From: Owenia fusiformis
Lineage: Eukaryota; Annelida; Polychaeta; Sabellida; Oweniidae
Length of the DNA stretch: 64,000 nt
NCBI GenBank assembly: GCA_903813345.2
Contig: CAIIXF020000091.1
Coordinates: forward strand, 62,001 to 126,000
Direction of reading: 5' to 3'
Below the pieces are notes generated by a model. It worked only from the letters and a program-made list of their open reading frames with translations, had not been told where the DNA came from and made no database searches. Below, in pieces: positions 24,430 to 34,888 of this stretch (position 1 is the stretch's first letter; each line of letters opens with the position of its first letter). The position numbers and the translations under genes are program-made.

Positions 24430-25870
24430 CGTTTTCGCACACGTGCCATTTCCACTTTCAGCCCACTTAAAGCACGAAATCCCGTGTGACGTAATATAAC
24501 GAAAATGCGCAGATAATTGATATTTTTTATTTTAATTCAACTCTCATTGACCGTTCAGTTATGAACGTGTTTAAAGTTCTCATGTTAAAATAAATAAATA
24601 TGTGGAAAGGCAATGGTTTAAAGCTTATGAAAATGTCAAAATCATAATTCAGTTTTTAAAATAAGATATTGACATGCATTCACGCACATGTGACATTATC
24701 TCTTTTTGTGCGATTCAAACATAATAAAAATCTCATTACAGTTGTACATAAGAACCAATCTTAGCCATGCCTTTCTAATAGAAGGAACTAAATTTGAATC
24801 AAAAAATAATTCTGTGTAAAGATGATTCCCCATAGATATAATAAATGTCAAAAATGTCAAATAATTTATCAAAAATTAAATACTCACACGCTTTTAAGCA
24901 CACATGACCTTTTCCAGTTTTGCTCATTTAATTTACCTTGAAAACCAAGGAGACCGAACGCAATTTCTAAATACAACCTTGATACGTGTACCAGGTCTAT
25001 AATTGCATTTTCTCATGGAAGGAACCAAGCAAAAATTATAAAAATAATTCTGCGTAGAGGTGATGCTTTACAAATAATATTAATGTCAAAAAATCGATTC
25101 ATTTCTTCAAAATTAAATACTGGCACGCATTTACGCACACATGACCTTTTCCAGTTTTGCTTATTTCATTTACCTTGAAAACCAATGAGACTGGACGCAA
25201 TTGCCAAATACTTCTTTGATACGCGTGCCAGGTCTATAATTGCATTTTCTCGTGGAAGGAATCAAGCAAAAATTATAAAAATAATTCTATGTTAAGGTGA
25301 TGCTTCACAAATAATATTAATGTCAAAACTTTAATTCAATTCTTCAAATCCAAATACTGACACGCTTTTGCGCACACGTGACCTTTTCTTCTTTTGCTCA
25401 TTTTATCTATCCTAAAAATCAGTGGGCCTAAATACATTGTCCGATACTTCTTTAATATGCGTCAGGTCTAAAATTGCAGTTTATCATGAAAGAAATCGAA
25501 CAATTATCATAAAAATAATTATGTGTAAAGGTGATGTTCTTCAGATTATAATGTATAAACATCAAAATTGTAATTCATCTATTGAAAGTTAAATATCCAC
25601 ATGCTTTTAGGCACACATAACCTTTTCCCTTTCCTTCATTTTATCTATCTTTAAAATCAGTGAGCCTGAACTCATTGCTAAATACTTTTTGATACGAGTC
25701 ACCTCCAGGTCTAAAATTGCATTTCATCATGGAACAAATCGAGCAATCATTATGAAAATAATTCTGTGTAAAGGTGATGTTCCAAAGACAATATATATGT
25801 CAATTTGATAATTCAGTTACTCAAAATGAAATATCCACATGATTTTACGCACACATGATAATTTCCTGAA
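24430..25870 (+). repeat. ~237-bp satellite, about six units
   Basis: The GCACACATGACCTTTTCC block recurs near 24,435, 24,684, 24,899, 25,135, 25,372, 25,611 and 25,850, giving spacings of 249, 215, 236, 237, 239 and 239 bp. Each unit also holds AAAATAATTCTGTGTAAAGG and AGGTCTATAATTGCA-like blocks. The central units are the most alike. Confidence 0.8.
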
Positions 25871-26509
25871 TGACGCTACTTTTTGGATTCAACCATGCAT
25901 ATAACGTCGTAAAATACACATTTCTACCGAAATTATGCCCAGTCGTTTTCGTAGAAAATGTAACAAATGAAGGCATTTTATCGGAACTGATTGATATTTG
26001 GTACTTATAGAATATCGTATTTACTTTAACTTTTAAGCGATTCAGATATTTAAAAAAATTATGTTTAATCAATGTTAATTTCGCACGAATATAGGGTACA
26101 AAATGAGTGAAAGTCTCACGTGTTTGATTGCATTTTACTCCCATTTATGTGCATTTTTCTAACATTAAAATGAGATAGTTGGAAAGAAGAGATCAGTAGA
26201 ATTCTATCCGTCACTTTCATTTTCAAATGTTTAAATGTTTCCCGTTTCATTGGACCTCATAAAGATGGTAGCCAACGGACCAGAAACAAGTAGTGCGATG
26301 ACGTCATATATCACTACACCACTTTGATATAAAGTTTGGTAAACAACAATGGGTTTTTTCAATGTGTCGTCCTACTGCGTGCGGCTGCCGTGGGAAATGT
26401 GACTGCAAAAGTATGAGAGCGCAGAAATTCTGCGGCGAGCGTAGAAAAGCTACTGGCCGCAGAAATGATAGACCGCAAGGTCGCCGTAGGAAATGTGACT
26501 GGGGTGTTA

Positions 26510-27751
26510 GTTATACTACTTTTATGCTAGGACGAAGTGTTTTCTTCATCTGATCCCCCTATCAAACCAAACTGGTTTTCAACCGTTATTTCCAGTCCTA
26601 CAAAAAGCCGTAAAACATATGAGCATGAAGTTCTGGATGACCTACTCGTTTGGATAGTTTGATAATTTGATAATTTGCGATGGAATATATAATTGCAATA
26701 TGTATGCACACTGACATGGTACGACCTGAATGAACTGTGGATGAGATGGACATATAAGTTTATGAACGAAGGCCTATTCCGTCCTATTCCTCACACGGAA
26801 TCCCTTTACCAAATTCATAATACAAAAAAAGAATCGTCAAAATTGATTGAATATTTCGACAAGTTTATATTGTGAGATAAATAACAGCAGATGGAGATGC
26901 TGTGAGATGGAAACGTGTCAAACTTCACACGAGAGGCGGCGCATCAAGCCAACAAATCATGAATGAAAGTATGCAATAATGATTGTTCTTAAATATCCAA
27001 TATAAAAGCTTCTCAAGGAAACATTTATTAAATTCGAGAACACGTTCTCGCTCTTACATATATGCCACAATATTCTCCAAAATTTTATCGGATCCTAACG
27101 GAATAATTCCTGGAAAATGTTTGTTAGTTTCAAATGTTGCTTGTTTATCTCTCCTAACCAGACCGATATTACAATGTTTTGGTAATGGTTTCATTTTTAA
27201 AAAGTATTACTTCTAACTTCTACCATGTATATGTACATAAGTATATCATCTTGCAAAAGTAATACAATCGGTGATTTAATGTGTCATTATGATATGTAAT
27301 GTCATATTGCATTCCTTTGCAATTATGAAAAAATACAATCGGTAAACCCCCACTGTCAATGCAGTATACGTGACTTGAGTACTGCGTGCATTATAGGTTT
27401 TCCGCACATGGTCAGAAAGAAACTCCGACGGACTGCAGTACACTTATTCAAAGATATAATACGTTGTCCACCCGTAGCTCTACCTTTTACTTTTTTCTAG
27501 CCCTATTTTTAGTCCTAGAATACCTATTTCAGCGAGTGTGTTTTGGCATTATTTTGCATGTGACCATTGTTATACTGGTCTTGTCAATAACATATAGAGC
27601 AAATAAAAAGCTGATTGATAAAATGTCAAAAGGAGAAATTTAGCTAATTGGAATTGAAGCTACTCTACATGGTTTTACCAGTGCAAATATTACAAAGATA
27701 TTTTTATTTACTTATAATCATAATTCCATGTGACGATATCAGTTTTCTTTT
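26510..27751. other. no recognised gene or repeat
   Basis: Several short open frames occur, the longest (27,386-27,643, +, 85 codons) with two hydrophobic stretches. None shows a known domain, splice context or repeat relation, so no gene is called. Confidence 0.4.
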
Positions 27752-29402
27752 CAAAGGACTGGTATTGATATGGTGAACTTTTTAACACACGTTTCTCTAA
27801 AACCAGTCATTAAAGAATTCTTAACTTTTTACACACCGTCAATTAAATGGTCATCTTTTAAATGGTAACAACATAATTTGAAAAAGACTCCCTTTGTTCT
27901 TGGTATCATCTGTTCGGAATGAAATGAAACATCTTTCCGAAACTCATTGGAACAAAATGACATAAACACAACATGTTTAGGTCTCTCAATATCGTAATCG
28001 TACAAAGGAAATTTTGGTTGATTTTAAAAAAGTATCTTGTTAATGAAATAAAAGATTTATTTTAATTTTCATCTATTTTGGGGGGTTTTGTTTTAATGTT
28101 TTGAATACTTTTTGTTAAATCAACCAAAATTTCCTTTGTACTTTATAACCATAATATTTAGAGGTCTAAGAGAATGTTGTATATGCTATTTTCTTCCAAC
28201 ACAGTTCGGAAAGATATTTTATTTCATTTTCAAGAATTGGTAGAAAGGAATAAAAAACAATTAGCCCATAAGAAGTAGATTCTTTGTTTTGCGTCCCCTT
28301 GCTTGCACAATTTTGAGTAAATCAGAAAAAACAAACACATCAAAATAGCAATCACAAGGGTCTGAAAGTACCATTGCATTTCGTTCAATCAGAATCAGGC
28401 TCCGGATCTGTGGACGAAATGGCGGATAATTTGATGTACGTCAAAATTGACAGTGTTATTGATTACTTTGGCATACATTGTGTATTTCCTTATTTTTACC
28501 CTTAAATTAGCCATGTTTAAATATATTGTATAAAATGTATGTGTTTGATAGGCTTTGTATAAAAAACCTACCTCATACCCACCTACCCACGTACGTTGGA
28601 CATGAAACAGTCTTCGAAGGGATCAATTTTAAAGATCTTAGTTAATCAAATCTTAGTTTATGATGAATTATAGATGCATTTGTAACGGCCCTTGATAGCA
28701 AGTTGCTACTACAGCCCAGCTGGGTTCGATTCCCACTCGGGGCATCGAATTAAGCACACTTTCTTTCAATTTCTTTATCTGGCTTGTTGGACCTATGCTC
28801 GCGGTCGTTAGTTATTCCCCTGGGGCCCCCTCGGGTCATTACACATTACAATGCACCCATATGCCTTTATTTATGGATCTGTCATCCGTTTAGTCATAAA
28901 ATAAAGCCGGAATTGTAGAAATGTTAATAATTAGAGCTATTTTGAGATTCAAAAATCTTTAAAATTAAACCGTTCAGCTGTATCATGTCCCACGTAGGCT
29001 AGGTGGGTATGAGGTAGGAGGTTTTTTATACAAAGTTTGTTTGATATGTGTTTGAAATCACTGCAAATTGGAATGTCATTCCTTTTATGCCCATAAAATG
29101 TATACATTTCTCAGCAAACAAGTTTGTGTTTTTTCTTGAGTTGTGTGTTTTTTCCTTGTACCCTTGCATGATTTGGATTTTGCCAGGACGCAAAACAAAA
29201 AATCTATTTCTTATGGCCTTACACTAAAAAACAAAAAAATGTTAACAAAAACAGTGATATAAAATATATGGATATTTTTCACATCAAATTATTGTCAATC
29301 AGTCAACATTACATAAAGGACCGTGTTTTAACAGTTTTCAATAATTGGTTTTGGAGAAAAACATTCTTTACTTCAGCTCACCATATCGATACCTATCCTT
29401 TG
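27752..29402. mobile_element. 1.65-kb fold-back element with nested palindromes
   Basis: The outer arms (CAAAGGACTGGTATTGATAT from 27,752, inverse ending 29,402) continue inward as a diverged inverted repeat: the ATAAGAAGTAGATTCTTTG block near 28,270 pairs with one near 29,200, and a ~50-bp TIR-like pair at 28,551-28,602 and 28,983-29,035 is nearly perfect. A separate inverted pair (ACAAAGGAAATTTTGGTTGA) sits within the left arm at 28,005-28,145. No gene. Confidence 0.6.
28681..28750 (+). repeat. tRNA-like fragment with B box, possibly SINE-derived
   Basis: GGTTCGATTCC (28,723-28,733) is an exact RNA polymerase III B box and can form a short T-arm with flanking bases. An A box is not clearly present and no cloverleaf could be drawn, so this is probably a SINE or tRNA relic rather than a tRNA gene. 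It lies in the loop of the fold-back at 27,752. Confidence 0.35.
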
Positions 29403-29588
29403 TTTAAAAAGTATGTTTAGCGTAGGATGAAGGAAAGAATTCTTCATCCTAGGTTTAGCTTAGGAAGTTCAGTAAAACCGTCAATCACGTCGAAGATTTA
29501 TGATGTTGATCTTGCAAAGATTCTATGTGATGAATCTACGAATGTTTAGTAACATATATATATAAGGGCGCAAACTTAGTACAGCTGT

Positions 29589-29602
29589 AGTAAATAGAGG
29601 AT
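29589..29602 (+). repeat. 14-bp target duplication of LINE-A, left copy
   Basis: AGTAAATAGAGGAT, repeated exactly at 40,713-40,726 just after the poly-A tail. Confidence 0.9.
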
Positions 29603-30927
29603 GGAGGAGACTTTAATGTCATATTTGACGAAAATCTTGACAGAAAGGGCGGGAATCATAAAGTAAACAAACCTGTAATAGACTTTTTAATGAGTTCAAA
29701 TTGAATTTAGATTTAATTGATATTTATAGGGTTCGTAATCCAGACGTAAAAAGATTTACATGGCGATAAAAAAAACTAGCAATAATGAGTAGACTGGATA
29801 TATGGTTATGTTCGGATGACCTTCAAAATGATATTGAAAAGGTGGATATTGACACGGGTATTCTTTCTGACCACTCTCCAATAACTCTTAATTTAAATAA
29901 TCTTCATATCAAAAGAGGTCCAAGTCATTGGAGATATAATAACAGCCTATCAAAAGATAAAGATTTTGAATCCGAATTAATTCAAAATATTGAAATATGG
30001 TCAAATGAGTCAAAAGATCTCAAGGATAAACGAGTTGTTTGGGACTTCATAAAATATAAAATTAGAGAGTTTTCAATTAAATTTTCTAAACAAAAGGCAA
30101 AAGCTAGAAGAAAATGTAGACAAGATCTTGAAAATAAACTGATAAAATTACAAGAGCAACTTGATAATAGCCCCAATGATATGGCCATTAAAGATGAATT
30201 TTACAAATGTCAATTTGAGCTTGAAAATATATTTGAGTATATTACACAGGGAGAACTGATTAGATCAAGATCGCAAAACTTTATTGAGGGCGAAAAAGGT
30301 ACAAAATATTTTTTGCAACTGGAAAAGAAAAATGCTGCAAAAAACAGTATAACACAACTTAAAAATGCAAAGGGTGATATAGTTAAAGATTTTTCAACTG
30401 TTCAGAGAAACATTTTAGACTTTTATAAAAATCTGTATTCCAAAAGTAACGCAAAAGTTGACGACAATAATGCAAATAAGTTTTTTAAAAATGTTAACAT
30501 TCCTAAATTGTCCGATAAGGATAAATTATCAATGGAGTCCCAAATAACAATCGAAGAATGCTTCAAGACAATGCAAACGTTTCAATTAAATAAGTCTCCG
30601 GGAAGCGATGGACTGACAATAGAATTTTATATTTTCTTTTGGAATAATATAAAGAACTTTTTTATAGAGGCAATGAATTTTACTTTCACTAAAAAAGAAA
30701 TGTCAGCATCTCAAAGAGAAATATTAATGAAACTTATTCCAAAAAAAGGTAGAGATGCTCTATTTTTGAAAAATCAAAGACCTATTTCCCTTATTAATGT
30801 CGATGCAAAAATAATAGCTAAAGTAATTTATAAAAGAATTGAAGCTTTTTTGGATAAATTGATACAATCAGATCAAGCTGCATTTGTGAAAGATATGACA
30901 TATGGACGAAATAGCAAGACTCATTGA
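29603..30927 (+). pseudogene. LINE-A ORF2, endonuclease end and first half of reverse transcriptase
   Basis: The frame is broken near 29,690 and by a stop at about 29,767, then open from 29,785. It carries GDFN and, further on, SRLDIWL and SDHSPI, the last blocks of an AP-type endonuclease. An Asn/Lys-rich linker follows, then SPGSDGLTIEFY and RPISLINVDAKI, early motifs of L1-like reverse transcriptases. A shift near 30,900 moves translation to the overlapping next frame. The protein would have nicked DNA and copied the LINE RNA; with these breaks it is not functional. Confidence 0.85.
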
Positions 30928-32833
30928 AGATTCGATATTTTATACAAATGATAGAAACACAGATGGCGCTCTAATCGCAATTGATTTCCTCAAAGCTTTT
31001 GACTCATTAAACCATGATTTCCTCTTTCAAGCATTAGAAACATTTAATTTTGGTGACTATATCAAATCTTGGATTAAAATACTTTATACTAACATACATG
31101 CCAGTTATGAAGTTATGAATTTAGGATTTAGTGGAGAACAATTTAATATTGAAAGGGGTATTAAGCAAGGAGATCCTTTGTCCCCCATACTGTTTATTCT
31201 CTCAGTAGAGTTTCTGGCACAAGCAATTAGAGATGATCATTCAATCAAAGGGATCAAAATTGGGGAAGATAAGGAGATAAAACTTAGTATTTACGCAGAT
31301 GACATGACACTTTTTGTAAGAGATAAAGAATCTGTACACCAAGCTATGAGAGTGCTAAAAGACTTTGAAAATTGTAGTGGGTTGAAAACTAATTTAGAAA
31401 AAACTGAACTCTTCACTATTGGCAAATCAAAAAATGAAACTTGGGAAATTGGTGCACTTAAACAGGTTAGAGAAATAAAAGTTTTGGGTGTTTTCTTTAA
31501 CCATGATGAAACCAAGAAATATGAGCAAAATTTTAGAGTCGTGATAAATCACTTAAAACAAACTCTTAACCTGTGGAAAACTAGACAACTAACAATAATA
31601 GGGAAAATACAAATTGTGAAAACATTTGGGGTATCAAAATTCAATTTTATTTGTTCGGTCATAGATACACCAGATAGATACCTTAAAGAAATCAATGATA
31701 TTGTGTTTAAATTTTTATGGAATGGCAGGGATAAAATTAAGAGGAAATCATTAATTTCCGACTTCAAAGAAGGGGGCTTAAGAATGAGTGATTTAAAAAC
31801 AAAAATTAAAAGTGCCCAACTAAAGTGGGTTCAGAAATTGATTAAAGATACAAACAAGAATTCTCCATGGACTGTCATTCCAAATTATTACCTTCGTCAA
31901 AAGGGGGGCTTATTTGTATTGAATTGCAAGTATGATATAACTAAATTGAATATTGATATTCCAAAGTATTATAAACACATGCTTCAAACATTTATTGAAT
32001 TGCCTCGTTCACAAACTGATATACCAGAGGAAATAATATGGAATAACAAAAAAATCACGATACAAAATAAATCACTCTTCTGGATAGAATTTTTCAATAG
32101 AGGCATAATAAAAATTAAAGATTTATTTATAGATGGATCAATTAAAACATGGCACCAGATTAAGGTACAAACAGGTCTATCTGATGTATACATGCTGAAA
32201 TGGTTTGGAATTTTAAAAGCCATCCCAAGAACTTGGCTTATAAGAAATAATGTATTTGAAAATAATGTCAATTTAGATGTAAAACACTGTAATTTTGATA
32301 TTGTACATGGAAAAAATATATATCAGTTTAACAAATGTACATCAAAATTATTTTATTCTATTTTATTGTCACACATTGTTGAACAACCAACAGCGAAAGG
32401 AAAGCTTAGTATAAAATATGAATTAAACGAAGAAGACTGGAATTTTTACTATACTTATTATCATTACATTTTAACGTATTCTAAACACAGGGCTTTTCAA
32501 TTTAAACTTATAAATTGCATTTTATATACAAATAATGATCTATTTAAATATAATGTAATACAATCGCCGATGTGCGAATTCTGTCATACTGCATTTGAAA
32601 CGATTGATCACTTGTTTTATCTTTGTGAATATACAAATCAGTTTTGGAACAGTGTTAAGCAACACATTTTGAAAAAACTCAAATATTTTGATTTAAACAA
32701 TGTGCTCTTTGGCTCAAAAAAATGGAGCAAATACGAAAATATGATTATGATTATTGCAAAATACTTCTTGTATAATCAAAAAATGCTACAAGAACTACCA
32801 GTGTACAAAAAATTCGAATTGTATTTAAAATAA
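30902..32833 (+). pseudogene. LINE-A ORF2, reverse transcriptase core and C-terminal domain
   Basis: Continues ORF2 after a frameshift. It shows IDFLKAFDSLNH (RT motif with catalytic Asp), KQGDPLSPILFIL and the YADDMT catalytic box, then a long thumb/connector region with FKFLWNGRDKIKRK, and near the end the zinc-binding CEFCHTAFETIDHLFYLC. The apparent TAA stop at 32,831-32,833 is artificial: its last A is the first base of the inserted Polinton-like element. Past the insertion the frame goes on for about 10 residues to a TGA near 40,584. These motifs place it in the L1/Tx1 group. Confidence 0.9.
32827..32832 (+). repeat. 6-bp target duplication AAAATA, left
   Basis: Matches 40,550-40,555 exactly. 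Six bp is the duplication length made by Polinton/Maverick integrases. Confidence 0.9.
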
Positions 32834-32861
32834 GTAGATATAAAAGTACTAACATCAGGCC

Positions 32862-32879
32862 GGGGTGGGCGGGGGTGGG
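32862..32879 (+). repeat. G-quadruplex motif near the element terminus
   Basis: GGGGTGGGCGGGGGTGGG has four G runs with one-base loops, 29 bp from the end of the element. The inverse copy (C-rich) is at 40,503-40,520. Confidence 0.75.
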
Positions 32880-32911
32880 CAGATTTTCTGGATTTTTTAA
32901 GGTCACATGAC

Positions 32912-32940
32912 CATGACATCATCCGGGGGATGATGTCATG
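32912..32940. repeat. perfect 13-bp hairpin in the TIR
   Basis: CATGACATCATCC, loop GGG, GGATGATGTCATG, followed by a further ATGTCATG. The other TIR has the same hairpin near 40,442-40,470. Confidence 0.85.
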
Positions 32941-33447
32941 ATGTCATGGATGTGTATGAATATGAATCATAACGAAATAACAAGTTGAAACATGTTCCAC
33001 AATGGAATTTTAGATGGTATAGCCCACTAATGAGATATAATCAGCGCCCTTATGATGGAATTACAAGATGGCTACAAAATGACGTCATAGATTCTGGAAA
33101 TTACACTGATGAGCTATTATTCTAGAAAGTTCCAGTATAGTTTCTATTAGGTACAGTGATGAGTCATTATTCTAGAAGGTTCCATGACGCAATATCTATT
33201 TTTAGACCAACATGAATGAATGAAAACATAAAAATATTTCACAATGTACTACAAGTCTTGAATTATCAGTTATTATAATTATTCAACATAACATAAAATA
33301 ATGTTTTGCTATTTATTAAAGTATAACATACAAGATTTACAATGTTTTGATATCTGACGTAGAAATGTGATTATGAAACAACACTGGTCATATACATATA
33401 TTTGAATAATGTCTGATGTATTGAAAGGATACATATATATTAAAATA

Positions 33448-34404
33448 TCAACTGCTTTTTTCAGAATTGCTTTCGTCATAATCATTAGATTGTTCTTCAT
33501 CAGAATTGCTTTCATCATAATCATTAGATTGTTCTTCATCAGTAAATTCTTCATAAACATTGCTTTCATTATAATTATCAGACTTTTCTTCATCAGTAGA
33601 TTCTTCATTTGAATCGTCTTCATCATCTGTATCTTCTATAAATAGCTCATTAAACTTATGTTCATTTTTCACAAGTGTCTTTCTGATTGCAAGATCTCTA
33701 AAGACACCTCTCATTAACATATCATTCACTGCATCTACAATATTTCTATGTAATGCATTGTCTGCTAAACCAAATACTTGTTTTAACACCTTCTTATAGT
33801 GCTTCATGAATATTTCTTTATCCTTTTGTATAAGTTTCTTCTCAGCCTTTTCTATAGCCTCCTTTTCATTGTTTCCCCTATCTATATACTCCTTTACTTT
33901 ATGATCATAATCCTTTTCATTATCATTTCTAGCCAGGTTTTTTAGATATATAAATGTTTCATTTGATCTCAGATCATCATCTTCATAGGAATCTTTGTTT
34001 GTTTGTGGGTTGGTTTCAATCTTCATTTTCTTGGATAGATGACCTTGACACCAATCTTTAACATGATGTTGCAAATCATGAATACTCTCAAAGACTAAAC
34101 CACAGTCATCACATGAGACCATATTGTCACATCCACAATCAGAGGAATAAGGTGTCGTTCCAGTTTTTATGTTGTACATACTTGAACCCTCTGCATTTAT
34201 TTGAGGTGTTTCTGATACCTTATGATTAGGTATATTTACGTTATTTTCAGGTTGCTGTGTTTGAATTGCTTCATCTAGAAATCCCATGCTATGTTGCCTT
34301 TTAGATATATGATCATTTTGAGTTTTTCCATGTGCGATCTTCATATGACGAATCTTATTATCTCTGCGTGTAAACTGCTTTAAACATTCATTACAGCTAA
34401 ACAT
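33448..34404 (-). CDS. C2H2 zinc-finger/acidic protein of the Polinton-like element
   Basis: A 318-residue intact frame. Residues 1-26 form a C2H2 finger (FSCNECLKQF...RHMKIAH); a second CxxC...H motif with VSCDDCGLVF lies near residue 97. The middle (about 160-260) is charged and helical with KHYKKVLKQVFGLADNALHRN, a conserved-looking block of unknown role. The last 60 residues are Asp/Glu/Ser/Asn repeats (DEEQSNDYDES). The gene crosses the inner TIR border at 33,972, so its C-terminal part is duplicated at the other end. Possible roles are TIR binding or transcription control, but function is not recognised. Confidence 0.75.
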   Translation of the reverse strand: MFSCNECLKQFTRRDNKIRHMKIAHGKTQNDHISKRQHSMGFLDEAIQTQQPENNVNIPNHKVSETPQINAEGSSMYNIKTGTTPYSSDCGCDNMVSCDDCGLVFESIHDLQHHVKDWCQGHLSKKMKIETNPQTNKDSYEDDDLRSNETFIYLKNLARNDNEKDYDHKVKEYIDRGNNEKEAIEKAEKKLIQKDKEIFMKHYKKVLKQVFGLADNALHRNIVDAVNDMLMRGVFRDLAIRKTLVKNEHKFNELFIEDTDDEDDSNEESTDEEKSDNYNESNVYEEFTDEEQSNDYDESNSDEEQSNDYDESNSEKSS

Positions 34405-34469
34405 GATGTTGATCTTTCAAGAGTTTTGTCTTAAATGAATACATCAACTAGTCACTTGTCTATTAATAT

Positions 34470-34832
34470 GAGGAGGAGGAGGAGGAGGAGGGAAAGGGGA
34501 GGAGGATGCAATGAGGAGGAGGAGGGACTGAGGAGGAGGAGGAGGAGGGAATGGGGAGGAGGATGGAATGAGGAGGAGGGGGAGGTGGAGGAGCATGGAA
34601 TGAGGAGGATGAGAAGGGAATGGGGAGAAGGATGGGGGAATGGGGAGGAGGATGGAATGAGGAGGAAATATTGAGGAGGAGGAGGAGAATGAGAAGGGAA
34701 TGGGGAGAAGGATGGGGGAATGGGGATGAGGATGGAATGAGGAGGAAATATTGAGGAGGAGGAGGAGGAGGAGGAGGAGGAGGAGGGAGGAGGAGGAGGA
34801 GGGAGGAGGAGGAGGAGGAGGAGGAAGGCGAA
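34470..34832 (+). repeat. polypurine GAG/GGA tract between the two element genes
   Basis: About 360 bp of almost pure purine on the + strand, mostly AGG triplets, with one ~80-bp block (GAATGAGAAGGGAATGGGG and onward) repeated at 34,607 and 34,688. Long frames across it are low-complexity artefacts. Such tracts can form triplex DNA. Confidence 0.9.
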
Positions 34833-34888
34833 TGAAGACGAAGAGAGGAATATAATATTTGTAAGAAACAAAAAACATTTTTTAAATT

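Larger units (their letters stand above)
21564..26507. mobile_element. 4.9-kb TIR element (ACACCCCAGTCACATTT) carrying satellite and Helitron
   Basis: The left terminus ACACCCCAGTCACATTT is perfectly inverted at the right end, and TA flanks both sides (21,562-21,563 and 26,508-26,509). Inside are a GC-rich hairpin, a complete Helitron (22,167-23,335) and a ~237-bp tandem satellite (24,430-25,870). No transposase gene is visible, so it is non-autonomous. A loose end of the same family, in the other orientation, is at 43,196-43,250. Confidence 0.65.
32833..33972 (+). repeat. left 1,140-bp TIR
   Basis: Pairs with 39,410-40,549 at exactly equal length. Three substitutions were seen at 33,551-33,580; the rest examined by eye is essentially identical. 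It includes the C-terminal half of the zinc-finger/acidic gene. Confidence 0.9.

Noticed and set aside
27386-27643. 85-codon frame with two hydrophobic stretches
   Set aside because: No homology recognised, no promoter or splice context, and chance hydrophobic frames are common in T-rich DNA. Kept only as a possibility.
28681-28750. Functional tRNA gene
   Set aside because: Only the B box is convincing; acceptor stem, A box and anticodon arm could not be formed.
34435-34878. Long overlapping frames on both strands with Pro/Ser or Arg/Gly/Glu runs
   Set aside because: They are translations of the polypurine microsatellite and have no other content.
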